Of a stretch of DNA of 64,000 nucleotides, positions 45,696-55,792 are shown piece after piece. The notes beneath the pieces are model-generated. The model had not been told where the DNA came from and ran no database searches. It saw only the letters and a program-made list of their open reading frames with translations. Origin of the DNA: Hyphomicrobiaceae bacterium (GTDB taxonomy: Bacteria; Pseudomonadota; Alphaproteobacteria; Rhizobiales; Xanthobacteraceae); the NCBI GenBank assembly GCA_021324465.1, contig JAJPJB010000015.1, positions 1 through 64,000 of the forward strand. Direction: 5' to 3'. The translations under genes were made by a program, and so were the position numbers. Every line of letters begins with the position of its first letter. Positions within the stretch are counted from its first letter, which is position 1.

Positions 45696-48600
45696 ATGAA
45701 CGTCTCTGAGCCCTTCATCCTCCGCCCGGTCGGGACCTCGCTGCTCATGGCGGCGATCATGCTGTCCGGCATCGTCGCCTATACTTTCCTGCCGTTATCG
45801 ACCCTGCCCGAGGTCGATTACCCAACCATTCAGGTCCAGACTCTCTATCCCGGTGCCAGCCCGGAGGTTATGACGTCGTCGGTCACCGCACCGCTGGAGC
45901 GGCAGTTCGGCCAGATGCCCGGCCTCAATCAGATGACCTCGGCGAGCTCGGCCGGCGCGTCGGTCATTACGCTGCAGTTCAGTCTCGATCTCAGCCTCGA
46001 TGTCGCCGAACAGGAGGTGCAAGCCGCCATCAATGCAGCCGGCAATCTTTTGCCGTCCGATCTGCCAACGCCGCCGATCTATAACAAAGTCAATCCTGCC
46101 GACGCGCCGATCCTCACACTCTCGGTGACCTCGAAGACGCTGCCGCTAACCGAGATCGAAGATGTCAGCGAGACGCGGCTTGCGCAAAAAATCTCACAGC
46201 TGAGCGGTGTGGGTCTGGTCAGCGTCAGCGGCGGCAAGCGCCCCGCCGTGCGCATTCAGGTCAATCCCCGGTCGCTTGCCGCCTATGGGCTCAATGTCGA
46301 CGATATCCGCACCACGCTCGGCACGCTCAATGTCAATACGCCCAAGGGCAATTTCGACGGGCCGACGCAGGCGCTCACCATCAACGCCAACGACCAGGTG
46401 ACCAGCGCCGACCAGTATCGCACCTTGATCGTCGCTTACCGCAACGGCGCGCCGGTGCGGCTGTCCGACGTCGCCACCATCGTCAGCGGCCCGGAAAACA
46501 CCAAGCTGGCGGCCTGGGCCAATACGACGCCGTCGATAATCGTCAATGTGCAGCGCCAACCCGGGGCCAACATCATTCAAGTGGTCGACCGCATCAATGC
46601 GCTGCTGCCGCAGATCAGAGCCTCGCTGCCCAATGCGCTCGACATCGCGGTGCTCAGCGATCGCACGGTGACGATCCGCGCGTCCGTGGCGGACGTGGAA
46701 TTCGAGCTCGGCCTCGCCGTGGCGCTGGTCGTGCTGGTGATTTTCCTGTTCCTGCGCACGCTGCCGGGCACCATCATTCCAAGCCTCTCGGTGCCGCTGT
46801 CGCTCGTCGGCACCTTCGGCGCGATGTATCTGCTGGGCTTCAGTCTCGACAATCTGTCGCTGATGGCGCTCACCATCGCGACCGGCTTTGTCGTCGACGA
46901 CGCCATTGTCATGATCGAGAACATCGCCCGCTATGTCGAAGGCGGTATGAATCCGCTTGCAGCGGCGTTGCGCGGCTCGGAGCAGATCGGCTTCACCATC
47001 ATTTCGCTGACGATTTCGCTGATCGCCGTGCTGATCCCGCTGCTGTTCATGGGCGACGTGGTCGGCCGGCTGTTCCATGAATTCTCGATTACGCTCGCCG
47101 TCACGATCGTGATTTCCGCGATTGTATCGCTGACCTTGGTGCCGATGATGTGCGCAAGGCTCATCCGGCATCACCCCGACGCCGAGCGCACACGCTTCGA
47201 TCTCGCCGCCGAGCGTGTGTTCGATGCGGTGATCGCGCGTTACGGTGAGGCGCTGAACTGGGTGTTGGATCGCCAGCCGGCGACCCTGCTGGTCGCTGTT
47301 CTGACCCTGGCGCTGACGATTGCGCTCTATATCGCGATCCCAAAAGGCTTCTTTCCGGCACAGGACACCGGAATGATCCAGGGCATCTCGGAGGCGGCAC
47401 AAAGCGTGTCCTTCGAAACGATGGCGCGGCTGCAGAACCAGCTCGCCGAGGCGATCTTGAAAGATCCGGATGTCGAGAACTTGAGCTCGTTTATCGGCGT
47501 CGACGGCACCAATCAGACGCTCAATACCGGACGCTTCCTGATCACGCTGAAGCCGCACGATGCGCGTAAGCTCAATGCCAGCGCGATCATCCGGCGGCTG
47601 CAGACCGAAACCTCGGGTATTGCCGGCATTACGCTCTATATGCAGCCGGTGCAGGATCTGACGATCGACTCGACGATCAGCCGCGCGCCCTATCACTTCG
47701 TTCTCGAGGACGCCAACCCCGCCGAGTTCGCCACCTGGGTGCCGAGGCTGGTGCAGCAGCTCAACCAGGCACCGCAGCTTACCGACGTCGCGAGCGACCT
47801 GCAGCAGCAGGGCCTGGCGGTCAATATAGTCGTCGACCGCGCGACTGCGAGCCGCTTCGGCATCACGCCGGCAACAATCGATAATGTGCTCTACGATGCC
47901 TTCGGCCAGCGCATCGTGTCGACGATCTATACGCAATCGAACCAGTATCGCGTCATTCTGGAAGTCGATCCGAAGCTGCAGCAAAGCCTGACCGGACTGA
48001 CCTCGCTGTATCTGCCCTCTTCATCAGCGACCAACGGCCAAGTGCCGCTGACGGCAATCGCCCATATCGAACAGCAGGCAAGCCCGTTATTGATCACGCA
48101 TTTCGGCCAGTTTCCGGCCACAACCGTTTCGTTCAATACCGCGGCGGGCTATTCGCTCGATTCCGCCATGACCGCGATCCAGCGGGCCGAAAGCGAGATC
48201 GGGCTGCCGCAAAGCTTCATCACCGCGTTTCAAGGCACCGCGGCGGCGTTTCAGTCCTCGCTGAGCAACGAAGTGTTTCTCATCATCGCCGCGGTGATCG
48301 CGATGTATATCGTGCTCGGCGTGCTCTACGAGAGCTTTGTGCATCCGATCACGATCCTGTCGACCTTGCCATCGGCGGGCGTCGGCGCGCTGTTGTCGCT
48401 GATGCTGTTGCGCTATGAGCTCGATATCATCGCCATCATCGGCATCATTCTCCTGATCGGCATCGTCAAGAAGAATGCGATCATGATGATCGACTTCGCG
48501 CTCGATGCCGAGCGCGCCGAAGGGCTTGCCCCGCGCCAAGCCATCTATCAGGCCTGCTTGCTGCGCTTCCGGCCGATCATGATGACGACCATGGCCGCGA

Positions 48601-48821
48601 TTCTCGGCGCCCTGCCTTTGCTGCTCGGCACCGGCACCGGCTCTGAGCTGCGCCAGCCGCTCGGTCTTACCATCATCGGCGGCCTGATCGTCAGCCAGAT
48701 GCTCACGCTATTCACGACGCCGGTGATCTATCTCTATTTCGACCGGCTGGCGGTGCGGCTGACCGGCCGCCGCCCAAGCAATCCGCTCGCGCCGCGAGCG
48801 CCGGGAGCGCCCGCGGAATGA
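45696..48821 (+). CDS. RND multidrug pump, MdtB-like
   Basis: A 1041-residue inner-membrane pump from ATG 45696 ([17 protein letters not shown]); GTG 45684 and TTG 45666 are open alternatives. Twelve membrane helices and two large periplasmic loops are visible. The proton-relay Asp pair is in [14 protein letters not shown] near residues 396-409. Overlapping ATGA leads into the second pump, so MdtB/MdtC-like heterotrimers as in E. coli MdtABC are expected. Confidence 0.93.
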   Translation: MNVSEPFILRPVGTSLLMAAIMLSGIVAYTFLPLSTLPEVDYPTIQVQTLYPGASPEVMTSSVTAPLERQFGQMPGLNQMTSASSAGASVITLQFSLDLSLDVAEQEVQAAINAAGNLLPSDLPTPPIYNKVNPADAPILTLSVTSKTLPLTEIEDVSETRLAQKISQLSGVGLVSVSGGKRPAVRIQVNPRSLAAYGLNVDDIRTTLGTLNVNTPKGNFDGPTQALTINANDQVTSADQYRTLIVAYRNGAPVRLSDVATIVSGPENTKLAAWANTTPSIIVNVQRQPGANIIQVVDRINALLPQIRASLPNALDIAVLSDRTVTIRASVADVEFELGLAVALVVLVIFLFLRTLPGTIIPSLSVPLSLVGTFGAMYLLGFSLDNLSLMALTIATGFVVDDAIVMIENIARYVEGGMNPLAAALRGSEQIGFTIISLTISLIAVLIPLLFMGDVVGRLFHEFSITLAVTIVISAIVSLTLVPMMCARLIRHHPDAERTRFDLAAERVFDAVIARYGEALNWVLDRQPATLLVAVLTLALTIALYIAIPKGFFPAQDTGMIQGISEAAQSVSFETMARLQNQLAEAILKDPDVENLSSFIGVDGTNQTLNTGRFLITLKPHDARKLNASAIIRRLQTETSGIAGITLYMQPVQDLTIDSTISRAPYHFVLEDANPAEFATWVPRLVQQLNQAPQLTDVASDLQQQGLAVNIVVDRATASRFGITPATIDNVLYDAFGQRIVSTIYTQSNQYRVILEVDPKLQQSLTGLTSLYLPSSSATNGQVPLTAIAHIEQQASPLLITHFGQFPATTVSFNTAAGYSLDSAMTAIQRAESEIGLPQSFITAFQGTAAAFQSSLSNEVFLIIAAVIAMYIVLGVLYESFVHPITILSTLPSAGVGALLSLMLLRYELDIIAIIGIILLIGIVKKNAIMMIDFALDAERAEGLAPRQAIYQACLLRFRPIMMTTMAAILGALPLLLGTGTGSELRQPLGLTIIGGLIVSQMLTLFTTPVIYLYFDRLAVRLTGRRPSNPLAPRAPGAPAE

Positions 48822-51800
48822 ATATTTCCGAGCCTTTCATCAACCGGCCGGTGGCGACGACGCTGCTCACCCTGGGCATTGCGCTTGCCGGCATCCTCGC
48901 CTTTACGAAGCTGCCGGTCGCGCCGCTGCCGCAGGTCGACTTCCCAACCATTTCGGTCTCGGCGCAGCTTCCCGGCGCCAGCCCGACCACCATGGCGACC
49001 AGCGTCGCCAGCCCGCTCGAACGCCATCTCGGCCAAATCGCCAATGTCACCGAGATGACTTCGCAAAGTGGAATCGGCCAGACCCGGATCACCCTGCAAT
49101 TCGATCTTAGCCGCAGCATCGACGGCGCGGCGCGGGACGTGCAGGCGGCTATCGTCGCAGCGCGCGCCGACCTGCCGTCGAACCTGCGCAGCAATCCGAC
49201 CTATCGCAAGGTCAACCCGGCCGACGCGCCGATCCTGATCCTGGCGATGACTTCCAAGACGCTGACACAGGGTCAGATGTATGATGCCGCCAGCAATGTG
49301 CTGGCGCAGCAGCTCTCGCAGATCAGCGGCATCGGCAACGTGATCATCGGCGGCTCGGCCCTGCCTGCGGTGCGCGTCGAGCTCAATCCCAAAGCGATGT
49401 TCAAATATGGCATCGGGCTCGAGGACGTGCGCGCGGCGCTTGCCTCGGCCAATGCCAACAGCCCCAAGGGCACCATCGATGACGGCGACCGCCGCTATCA
49501 GATCTATTCCAACGATCAGGCGACCAAGGCCGCCGACTACGCGCCATTGGTGATTGCCTACCGTAACGGCGCGGCAGTTCGGCTCACCGATGTCGCCGAA
49601 GTCAACGATTCGGTCGAGGACGTCCGCAATCTCGGCCTGTCCAATGGCCAGCCGTCAGTCGTGATCATCCTGTTTCGCCAGCCCGGCGCCAATATCATCG
49701 ACACGATTGACGCCGTGAAGGCGCAGTTGCCCCACCTTGAAGCGGCCATGCCGGCTGACGTCAATGTCAACATCGCCATCGACCGCTCGACAACGATCCG
49801 CCAATCGCTGCACGACACCGAGCTGACGCTGGTGATCGCAATCGCTTTAGTGACGGTCGTTGTCTTTCTGTTCCTGCGCAATCTTCGCGCCACCCTCATT
49901 CCGTCCGTGGCCGTGCCGGTTTCCATTTTGGGCACGTTCGGGGCGATGTATCTGCTTGGCTATAGCCTTGATATTCTCTCGCTCATGGCACTGACCATCG
50001 CCACCGGTTTCGTGGTCGATGATGCCATTGTCGTTCTGGAAAACATTTCGCGGCATCTCGAAGCCGGAATGCCGCGCTTGCAGGCGGCGCTGCTTGGCGC
50101 GCGCGAGGTCGGCTTCACCGTCTTGTCGATCAGCCTGTCGCTGATTGCCGTGTTCCTGCCGATCCTGCTGATGGGCGGCATCGTCGGTCGTCTGTTTCGT
50201 GAATTCACATTGACCTTGTCACTGGCCATCGTCATTTCACTTGTGATCTCGCTCACCACGACGCCGATGCTGTGCGCCCTCTTCCTGCGCGGCCGGCCGG
50301 TGCGCGAGGCGCGGCGGCGCTCGAGCCTGTTCGATCGGGCGCTCGCCGGCTATGAACGCTCGCTCGGCTGGGCGCTGCGCCATCGCCGGCTGGTACTGCT
50401 GAGCTTCTTCGGCGCCATCATTGCGAATATCTTTCTGTTCGTTGTTGTTCCGAAGGGCTTCTTTCCCGAACAGGACACCGGACGGCTGATCGGCTCGCTG
50501 CACGCCGATCAGAGCGTGTCGTTTCAGCTGATGACGCAGAAGCTGCGACAGATGATGGCGATCGTGCAGCAGGATCCGGCGGTCGAAAATGTCGTGGGTT
50601 ATACCGGCGTCGGCTCCGGCGGCGGTTTCGGCCAGATCAATACCGGCTCGGTTTTTGTCTCGCTCAAGCCGATCGGTGAACGTCCGCCTATGGAACAAGT
50701 CATTGCGCGGCTGCGGCCGAAGCTCGCAAAAGTGCCCGGCGGTCAGCTCTTTCTGTTCGGCGTCTCGGATATTCGGGCCGGTGGCCGGCAAAGCAATGCC
50801 GCCTACCAATTCACCCTGACCGGCGACGATGCCGACGAATTGTTCAAATGGACGCAGCGCCTCGCGCAGCAGCTTGAGAACAGCAAGATTTTGGCCGACG
50901 TCAATTCGGATCAGCAGCAGCGCGGGCTCGAGTCCGATCTCGTCATCGACCGCGACACCGCTTCGCGGCTCGGCATCACACCGGCCCAGATTGACAATAC
51001 GCTCTATGATGCTTTCGGCCAGCGCCAAGTCTCGGTCATCTATAGCGCGATCAACCAGTATCACGTCGTGATGGAGATCGACCCGCGCTACACGCAATAT
51101 CCGGCATCGCTCGCCGACATTTACGTCGCCACCTCAGGCGGCAGCGCGTCGGGAACGGCGCAGACCAATGCGCCGGCCGGCACCGTCACCGCGGCTAAGA
51201 CCTCGCCGAGCGCGACGGCGTCCGCAACGCAGACCGCGGCCGCGACTGCCAACAACAATTCGGCGCGCAATGCCGCGATTAACGCGCTCGCCAATACCGG
51301 CAAAAGCGCGACCTCGTCGGGCGCTGCAGTGTCGACAGCGAAGGAAACCATGATCCCGCTGGCGGCGGTGAGCCATTATAATGCCGGCAATGCACCGCTA
51401 TCGGTCAGTCACCAGGGCTTGTTCGTTGCTGCAACGATCTCGTTCAACTTGCAGCCTGGCGCCACACTGGGCGAGGCCGCCAGCGAGATCAATGACGCCG
51501 TCAACAGAATCCGCATGCCGGCGTCGATTCACGGCAGTTTTGCCGGCACGGCGCAGATTTTTGCGCAGTCGCTCGCTAACGAGAAAATCCTGATCGCCGC
51601 GGCGATCGCCGCCGTCTACATCGTGCTCGGCGTGCTCTACGAAAGCTATATTCATCCGATAACAATTCTGTCGACGCTGCCGTCGGCGGGTGTCGGCGCC
51701 ATTCTGGCGCTGATGCTGTTTCACACGGAATTCGACATTATTGGCCTGATCGGCGTCATCTTGCTGATCGGCATCGTCAAGAAGAATGCGATCATGATGA

Positions 51801-52129
51801 TCGACTTTGCGCTCGACGCCAAGCGTGCGCGCAATCTGAGCTCCCTGGATGCGATCTATGAGGCTTGCATTCTACGCTTCCGCCCGATCATGATGACCAC
51901 CTGCGCCGCCATCTTCGGCGCTATTCCGCTCGCCCTGAGTTTCGGCAATGGCGGCGAAATTCGCCGTCCGCTCGGTATTGCGATCGTCGGCGGGCTTTTG
52001 ATCAGCCAATTGCTGACGCTTTACACCACACCGGTGGTTTATCTTTATCTCGACCGGCTGGGCCAATGGTCGGTGCGGATGCGGCAACGCCTGCTGCCGC
52101 GTCTGTTCGGCGCACCATCCGCGACCTGA
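48818..52129 (+). CDS. RND multidrug pump, MdtC-like, with periplasmic insertion
   Basis: A 1103-residue pump, about 75 residues longer than MdtC. It starts [20 protein letters not shown], and the proton-relay [14 protein letters not shown] is near residues 400-413. The extra length is a low-complexity Ala/Ser/Thr/Asn-rich segment at about residues 769-843 (51122-51345), just before [17 protein letters not shown]. The frame is uninterrupted and conserved sequence resumes after it. The start overlaps the MdtB-like stop. Confidence 0.92.
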   Translation: MNISEPFINRPVATTLLTLGIALAGILAFTKLPVAPLPQVDFPTISVSAQLPGASPTTMATSVASPLERHLGQIANVTEMTSQSGIGQTRITLQFDLSRSIDGAARDVQAAIVAARADLPSNLRSNPTYRKVNPADAPILILAMTSKTLTQGQMYDAASNVLAQQLSQISGIGNVIIGGSALPAVRVELNPKAMFKYGIGLEDVRAALASANANSPKGTIDDGDRRYQIYSNDQATKAADYAPLVIAYRNGAAVRLTDVAEVNDSVEDVRNLGLSNGQPSVVIILFRQPGANIIDTIDAVKAQLPHLEAAMPADVNVNIAIDRSTTIRQSLHDTELTLVIAIALVTVVVFLFLRNLRATLIPSVAVPVSILGTFGAMYLLGYSLDILSLMALTIATGFVVDDAIVVLENISRHLEAGMPRLQAALLGAREVGFTVLSISLSLIAVFLPILLMGGIVGRLFREFTLTLSLAIVISLVISLTTTPMLCALFLRGRPVREARRRSSLFDRALAGYERSLGWALRHRRLVLLSFFGAIIANIFLFVVVPKGFFPEQDTGRLIGSLHADQSVSFQLMTQKLRQMMAIVQQDPAVENVVGYTGVGSGGGFGQINTGSVFVSLKPIGERPPMEQVIARLRPKLAKVPGGQLFLFGVSDIRAGGRQSNAAYQFTLTGDDADELFKWTQRLAQQLENSKILADVNSDQQQRGLESDLVIDRDTASRLGITPAQIDNTLYDAFGQRQVSVIYSAINQYHVVMEIDPRYTQYPASLADIYVATSGGSASGTAQTNAPAGTVTAAKTSPSATASATQTAAATANNNSARNAAINALANTGKSATSSGAAVSTAKETMIPLAAVSHYNAGNAPLSVSHQGLFVAATISFNLQPGATLGEAASEINDAVNRIRMPASIHGSFAGTAQIFAQSLANEKILIAAAIAAVYIVLGVLYESYIHPITILSTLPSAGVGAILALMLFHTEFDIIGLIGVILLIGIVKKNAIMMIDFALDAKRARNLSSLDAIYEACILRFRPIMMTTCAAIFGAIPLALSFGNGGEIRRPLGIAIVGGLLISQLLTLYTTPVVYLYLDRLGQWSVRMRQRLLPRLFGAPSAT

Positions 52130-52173
52130 GCATCGCCTGCGGCCATCAATTCGGTATGGTGGCGACCGCTGAG

Positions 52174-52232
52174 ATGGACAATGACATGGAAGGCAACATG
52201 GAAACGAGATGGAAGGTGACATGGACGATGTC
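52174..52232 (+). repeat. ATG-containing 12-bp tandem repeats at the dedA start
   Basis: Five consecutive degenerate units begin with ATGGA at 52174, 52186, 52198, 52209 and 52221; the third is 11 bases. The last two ATGs are in frame with the DedA gene. Confidence 0.75.
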
Positions 52233-52736
52233 ACGCAGGCGACCGTTGCTTTTGTACAGCACCACCAGGCCTGGGCTGCACCAATTGTGTTTCTGCTCGG
52301 TTTCTGTGAATCATTCGCATTCATTTCGCTGCTCGTTCCGGCAACCGGAATCCTGTTCGCGCTCGGCGGCTTGATCGGCGCGGTCGAGCTGGCGTTCTGG
52401 CCGATCTGGTTAGCGGCGGCGCTGGGCGCCATCGCGGGCGACTGGCTTGCTTACGAGCTGGCGCTGCATTTTAAAGATCGTGTCCTGGCGCTACGACCGT
52501 TGTCCACCCACACCGAATCGATCAGCCGTGGCATTGGCTTCTTCAATCGCTTCGGCGCCGCTGCCGTATTCGTCGGGCGCTTCTTCGGACCGCTGCGCGC
52601 CATCGTGCCGCTGGTCGCCGGCCTCTACGCGATGCCGCGGTGGACGTTTCAGATCGCCAATGTTGCTTCGGCCATGGTCTGGGCAACCGGGGTCCTCACT
52701 CCGGGTTTCTTCGGCGTGCGCTGGCTGCTCGGCTGA
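52221..52736 (+). CDS. DedA family membrane protein
   Basis: A 171-residue protein (175 if ATG 52209 is used). GFCESFAFISLLVPATGILFA (split: GFCESFAFISLL, VPATGILFALGG) lies near 27-50 and GRFFGPLRAIVPLVAGLYAMP carries the family Arg motif FVGRFFGPLR near 118-127. Four to five membrane helices. DedA proteins are linked to lipid (undecaprenyl phosphate) flipping and membrane potential. GGAAGG lies just before ATG 52221. It follows the RND operon by about 90 bases. Confidence 0.87.
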   Translation: MDDVTQATVAFVQHHQAWAAPIVFLLGFCESFAFISLLVPATGILFALGGLIGAVELAFWPIWLAAALGAIAGDWLAYELALHFKDRVLALRPLSTHTESISRGIGFFNRFGAAAVFVGRFFGPLRAIVPLVAGLYAMPRWTFQIANVASAMVWATGVLTPGFFGVRWLLG

Positions 52737-52763
52737 GGCCAGCGGATCAAACGCCAGCGCCTC

Positions 52764-53069
52764 TCAATGAATGTAAAGGTGCTTGCGCCAATAGCAGCAC
52801 GGCTCGGCGCGCACCTCCCACACCGGCCCGAGCCAGGAACGCAGGCGATGAATGTCGGCACGTGCGGCGTGAATTGGCGGACCCTTCACCGCGTCATCGA
52901 CATCCGGGCTGGCTTCGAGATGACTGATCAGCCTGGTGCGTTCATAGATGGCGTCGCGGACGCACCAGTAGCATGGCGAAGTCGAAGGACGCCAAAAGTC
53001 TCCCGCCCAGGCGGGCGCGGCGATGCAGAGAGCGGCCGCAAGCTCAACGACTGGAAGAATCCGGCGCAT
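52764..53069 (-). CDS. Small secreted Cys-rich protein of unknown function
   Basis: A 101-residue protein from ATG 53069 with GGAG 7 bases upstream. The signal peptide MRRILPVVELAAALCIAAPA is cleaved near AWAGD. The mature part has SPCYWCVRDAIYERTRLISH and a C-terminal EPCCYWRKHLYIH, giving two CYW-type cysteine/aromatic clusters at either end. No family recognised. Confidence 0.65.
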   Translation of the reverse strand: MRRILPVVELAAALCIAAPAWAGDFWRPSTSPCYWCVRDAIYERTRLISHLEASPDVDDAVKGPPIHAARADIHRLRSWLGPVWEVRAEPCCYWRKHLYIH

Positions 53070-53145
53070 CGCCAACTCCAAGGCGCAGCGGGAGCGACAC
53101 TCCGAGGAATGATAGCGAATGTGCCTTGTCCGGCAAACGCAAATT

Positions 53146-53607
53146 TCAATGATCCGCTTCCGCCGGAACTCTCATATGATCGTTCGTCGCCACGTCGTAC
53201 AGCAAGGCCCGCAACTGGCTCGCCCGCTTGGCGCCAAGCGCCGCTTCGAATCGCGCTTGCGCTTCGCGCCAACCTTTGACGGCAACCCGCAACCGTGCGG
53301 CGCCGGCGGCGGTCAGGCGCATTTGCCGGCTGCGGCGGTCTGATTGCCCCGGCTCGACCGCGATCAGGCCGTCACGCTGCAACGGCAATATGTTGCGGCC
53401 AAGCGTCGTGCGATCCATGACCAGCTCGGCCGCCAGCGCATTGATGGTCATCGGACCCTTGCGCTGCAGCCTTGCAAGAATCGAATACTGGGTTGTGCGC
53501 AACCCGCTGGGCGCCAGGAATTGGTCATAGAATTGCGAGACATGGCGGGCCGCTTGGCGCAGCGCCAGGCAATTGCAGGCCGCAGGATTGATCCACCCGG
53601 ATACCAT
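53146..53607 (-). CDS. MarR family transcriptional regulator
   Basis: A 153-residue winged-helix protein. ALRQAARHVSQFYDQFLAPSG, the recognition-helix region NALAAELVMDRTTLGRNILPL near residues 56-76 and wing GQSDRRSRQMRLT near 86-98 are typical. Cys11 and Cys13 near the N-terminus could be redox- or ligand-sensing. It is divergent from the MATE exporter across 100 bases and is its likely repressor. Confidence 0.9.
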   Translation of the reverse strand: MVSGWINPAACNCLALRQAARHVSQFYDQFLAPSGLRTTQYSILARLQRKGPMTINALAAELVMDRTTLGRNILPLQRDGLIAVEPGQSDRRSRQMRLTAAGAARLRVAVKGWREAQARFEAALGAKRASQLRALLYDVATNDHMRVPAEADH

Positions 53608-53632
53608 CGATGCGCGATTCGCCGATTGATTT

Positions 53633-53660
53633 AGGCGTATATACTCCTATATCCTCGCCT
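53633..53660. promoter_or_regulatory. Candidate MarR operator/promoter
   Basis: A 28-base imperfect palindrome with arms AGGCG (53633-53637) and CGCCT (53656-53660) and internal TATATAC/CTATAT, in the 100-base gap between the divergent marR-like and MATE genes. It is the only AT-rich symmetrical element there. Confidence 0.5.
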
Positions 53661-53707
53661 GTCAATAAAGCGCGGATGCCGCTAGCGTATCGAAACGGGG
53701 CGACCCA

Positions 53708-55186
53708 ATGCCCATGCCGACTGCCGCAGTTTCGCGTGTCGCTCCTGCGAGCGCCCCGCCGCAAGCGCTTCCGGCTCCGATCACCGCGGCAGACAAGCCG
53801 CGTTACGATCTCCGCACCCGCACATTGATCGAGGGTCCGATCGCCTCGACACTGATGCGCCTGGCCGCGCCGAATATCGTCGTGATGCTGGCGCAGACAT
53901 CGGTCGGACTGGTCGAGACTTACTTTGTCGGCAAGCTCGGCACCGCCGCGCTGGCCGGTGTCGCGCTGGCTTTTCCGGTCGTGATGCTGATGCAGATGAT
54001 GTCGGCGGGCGCGATGGGCGGCGGCATGTCGTCGGCGGTCGCGCGTGCGCTCGGCGGCGGACGCCACGCCGATGCCGATGCGCTCGTATTGCATGCGCTA
54101 GTGATCGCGGCGGTCTTCGGCCTCGCCTTCATGACCGCGCTCCTTCTTGGCGGCGAGCGGCTGTATGCCGCAATGGGCGGCAGCGGCGCCTCGCTCGCGG
54201 CGGCGGTGACCTATTCGAACGTGATCTTTAGCGGCGCAATCTTGGTTTGGCTGTTCAACTCGCTCGCCAATATCATTCGCGGCACCGGCAATATGGCCGT
54301 CCCGGCGCTGGTCACCATTGTCGGCGTCGTGTTGCTTATCCCGCTGTCGCCTTGCCTCATCTTCGGGATCGGGCCATTGCCGAAGCTCGGCGTTGCCGGC
54401 GGCGCGGTCGCCATCCTTCTGTACTACGCAGCCGGCGGCGCCGTGCTTGCGGCCTATCTGCGCTCGGGCCGCGGCATCGTGCGGCTGACCCTCCAAGGCA
54501 TTCGGCTGCGCTGGGCCTTGTTCGCCGAGATTTTGCGCGTCGGCGCGGTTGCAGCGCTGATCACGCTGCAGACGAATCTCACGGTTGCGATCGCGACCAG
54601 TTTGGTTGGCGCATTCGGTGCCGGCGCGATTGCCGGTTATGGCACGGGCTCGCGTCTTGAATATTTGCTTATCCCTTTGGTCTTCGGCCTTGGCGGCCCG
54701 CTGGTCGCCATGGTCGGCACCAATATCGGCGCCAAACAGCCGGAGCGCGCTTTGCGCGTCGCTTGGATCGGTGCCGCGATCGCTGCCGGCATGTGCGAAG
54801 TCATCGGCGTCTGCGCCGCCGCCGCGCCGCGCGCTTGGCTCGCTTTGTTCGACACCGCCCCCGAAATGATCGATGCCGGATCGCGGTATCTGCGTGCGGT
54901 CGGGCCGGTTTACGGCCTGTTCGGTCTCGGCATGGCGCTCTACTTCGCCTCGCAAGGCGCGGGCCGCCTGCTGTGGCCGTTTCTGGCCAATCTGACACGC
55001 CTTGTGATCGCGGCCGTCGGCGGCTTTATTGCCTTGCGTATTACCGGCAGTCTGACGGGCGTGTTTGCGGCGCTAGCCGTTGCGCTTTGCGCTTTCGGCC
55101 TCACTAATGCTGCGGCGGTCGCTGCCGGTCTTTGGTTTGACAAGGCGACGCGCAAGTCTCTGGCGTTTAGGAGCAAAGCGCTATGA
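53708..55186 (+). CDS. MATE family efflux transporter
   Basis: A 492-residue inner-membrane protein with twelve predicted helices after a roughly 40-residue soluble N-terminus. GPIASTLMRLAAPNIVVMLA begins the first half and RVGAVAALITLQTNLTVAI begins the second, both MatE repeats. Members export cationic drugs by Na+ or H+ antiport. The stop overlaps the MaoC start (ATGA). The MarR gene upstream is the probable regulator. Confidence 0.9.
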   Translation: MPMPTAAVSRVAPASAPPQALPAPITAADKPRYDLRTRTLIEGPIASTLMRLAAPNIVVMLAQTSVGLVETYFVGKLGTAALAGVALAFPVVMLMQMMSAGAMGGGMSSAVARALGGGRHADADALVLHALVIAAVFGLAFMTALLLGGERLYAAMGGSGASLAAAVTYSNVIFSGAILVWLFNSLANIIRGTGNMAVPALVTIVGVVLLIPLSPCLIFGIGPLPKLGVAGGAVAILLYYAAGGAVLAAYLRSGRGIVRLTLQGIRLRWALFAEILRVGAVAALITLQTNLTVAIATSLVGAFGAGAIAGYGTGSRLEYLLIPLVFGLGGPLVAMVGTNIGAKQPERALRVAWIGAAIAAGMCEVIGVCAAAAPRAWLALFDTAPEMIDAGSRYLRAVGPVYGLFGLGMALYFASQGAGRLLWPFLANLTRLVIAAVGGFIALRITGSLTGVFAALAVALCAFGLTNAAAVAAGLWFDKATRKSLAFRSKAL

Positions 55187-55641
55187 AGGGCCCCTATTAC
55201 CTGGAAGACTTCGCCGTCGGGCAGATCTTCAAGACCGGCCGCTTGCGTATCGACAAGGAGCAAATTTTTGCCTTCGCCAAACAATTCGATCCGCAGCCCT
55301 ATCATCTCGATGAGGCGGCGGCCTTGAAATCACCCTTCCAAGGATTGGCGGCGAGCGGCTGGCACACGGCGGCCTTGACCATGCGGCTGCTGGTCGAGGG
55401 CGAGTTCAAGCCCGCCGGCGGCATTCTCGGGATCGGCTTCGATGCGTTGAGCTGGCCGCGCGCAGTGCGGCCCGGCGACGAGCTTCATGCGCAGAGCGAA
55501 GTGCTCGACGTGCGGCCCTCGAAATCCCGGCCCGATCGCGGCATGATCCGCGTGCGCACGACGACATACAATCAAAACAACGAGACCGTGCAGATCTTTA
55601 CCGGCAATCTCTTGGTGCCACGCCGCTCGGCCAATACCTAG
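55183..55641 (+). CDS. MaoC-like hot-dog dehydratase
   Basis: A 152-residue single hot-dog domain protein. The catalytic Asp/His-type motif lies in FAKQFDPQPYHLDEAAA near residues 29-45 and GLAASGWHTAALTMRL follows. Such R-specific enoyl-CoA hydratases or related dehydratases act on acyl-CoA. It is translationally coupled to the MATE exporter, a pairing without evident metabolic logic. The 150 bases that follow to the malic enzyme contain no feature. Confidence 0.88.
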   Translation: MKGPYYLEDFAVGQIFKTGRLRIDKEQIFAFAKQFDPQPYHLDEAAALKSPFQGLAASGWHTAALTMRLLVEGEFKPAGGILGIGFDALSWPRAVRPGDELHAQSEVLDVRPSKSRPDRGMIRVRTTTYNQNNETVQIFTGNLLVPRRSANT

Positions 55642-55792
55642 TTGGCAAGGGCCGCCATGGTCTGCCTGCTGCGAGCGTCGATCGCGTCGAGAGCGCCAGC
55701 GAGATGCCGAATTTCCCGCGTCCGGAGCTTGACAAAATCGGAGATTTCGCACTCGCCAAAATCAGGGAAGCGATGCTTGCCGTGACCGGGCG

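Noticed and set aside
46194..47984. Long (596-codon) reading frame opposite the MdtB-like pump
   Set aside because: Arg/His-rich composition with no motif. It mirrors the codon third-position bias of the real gene on the other strand.
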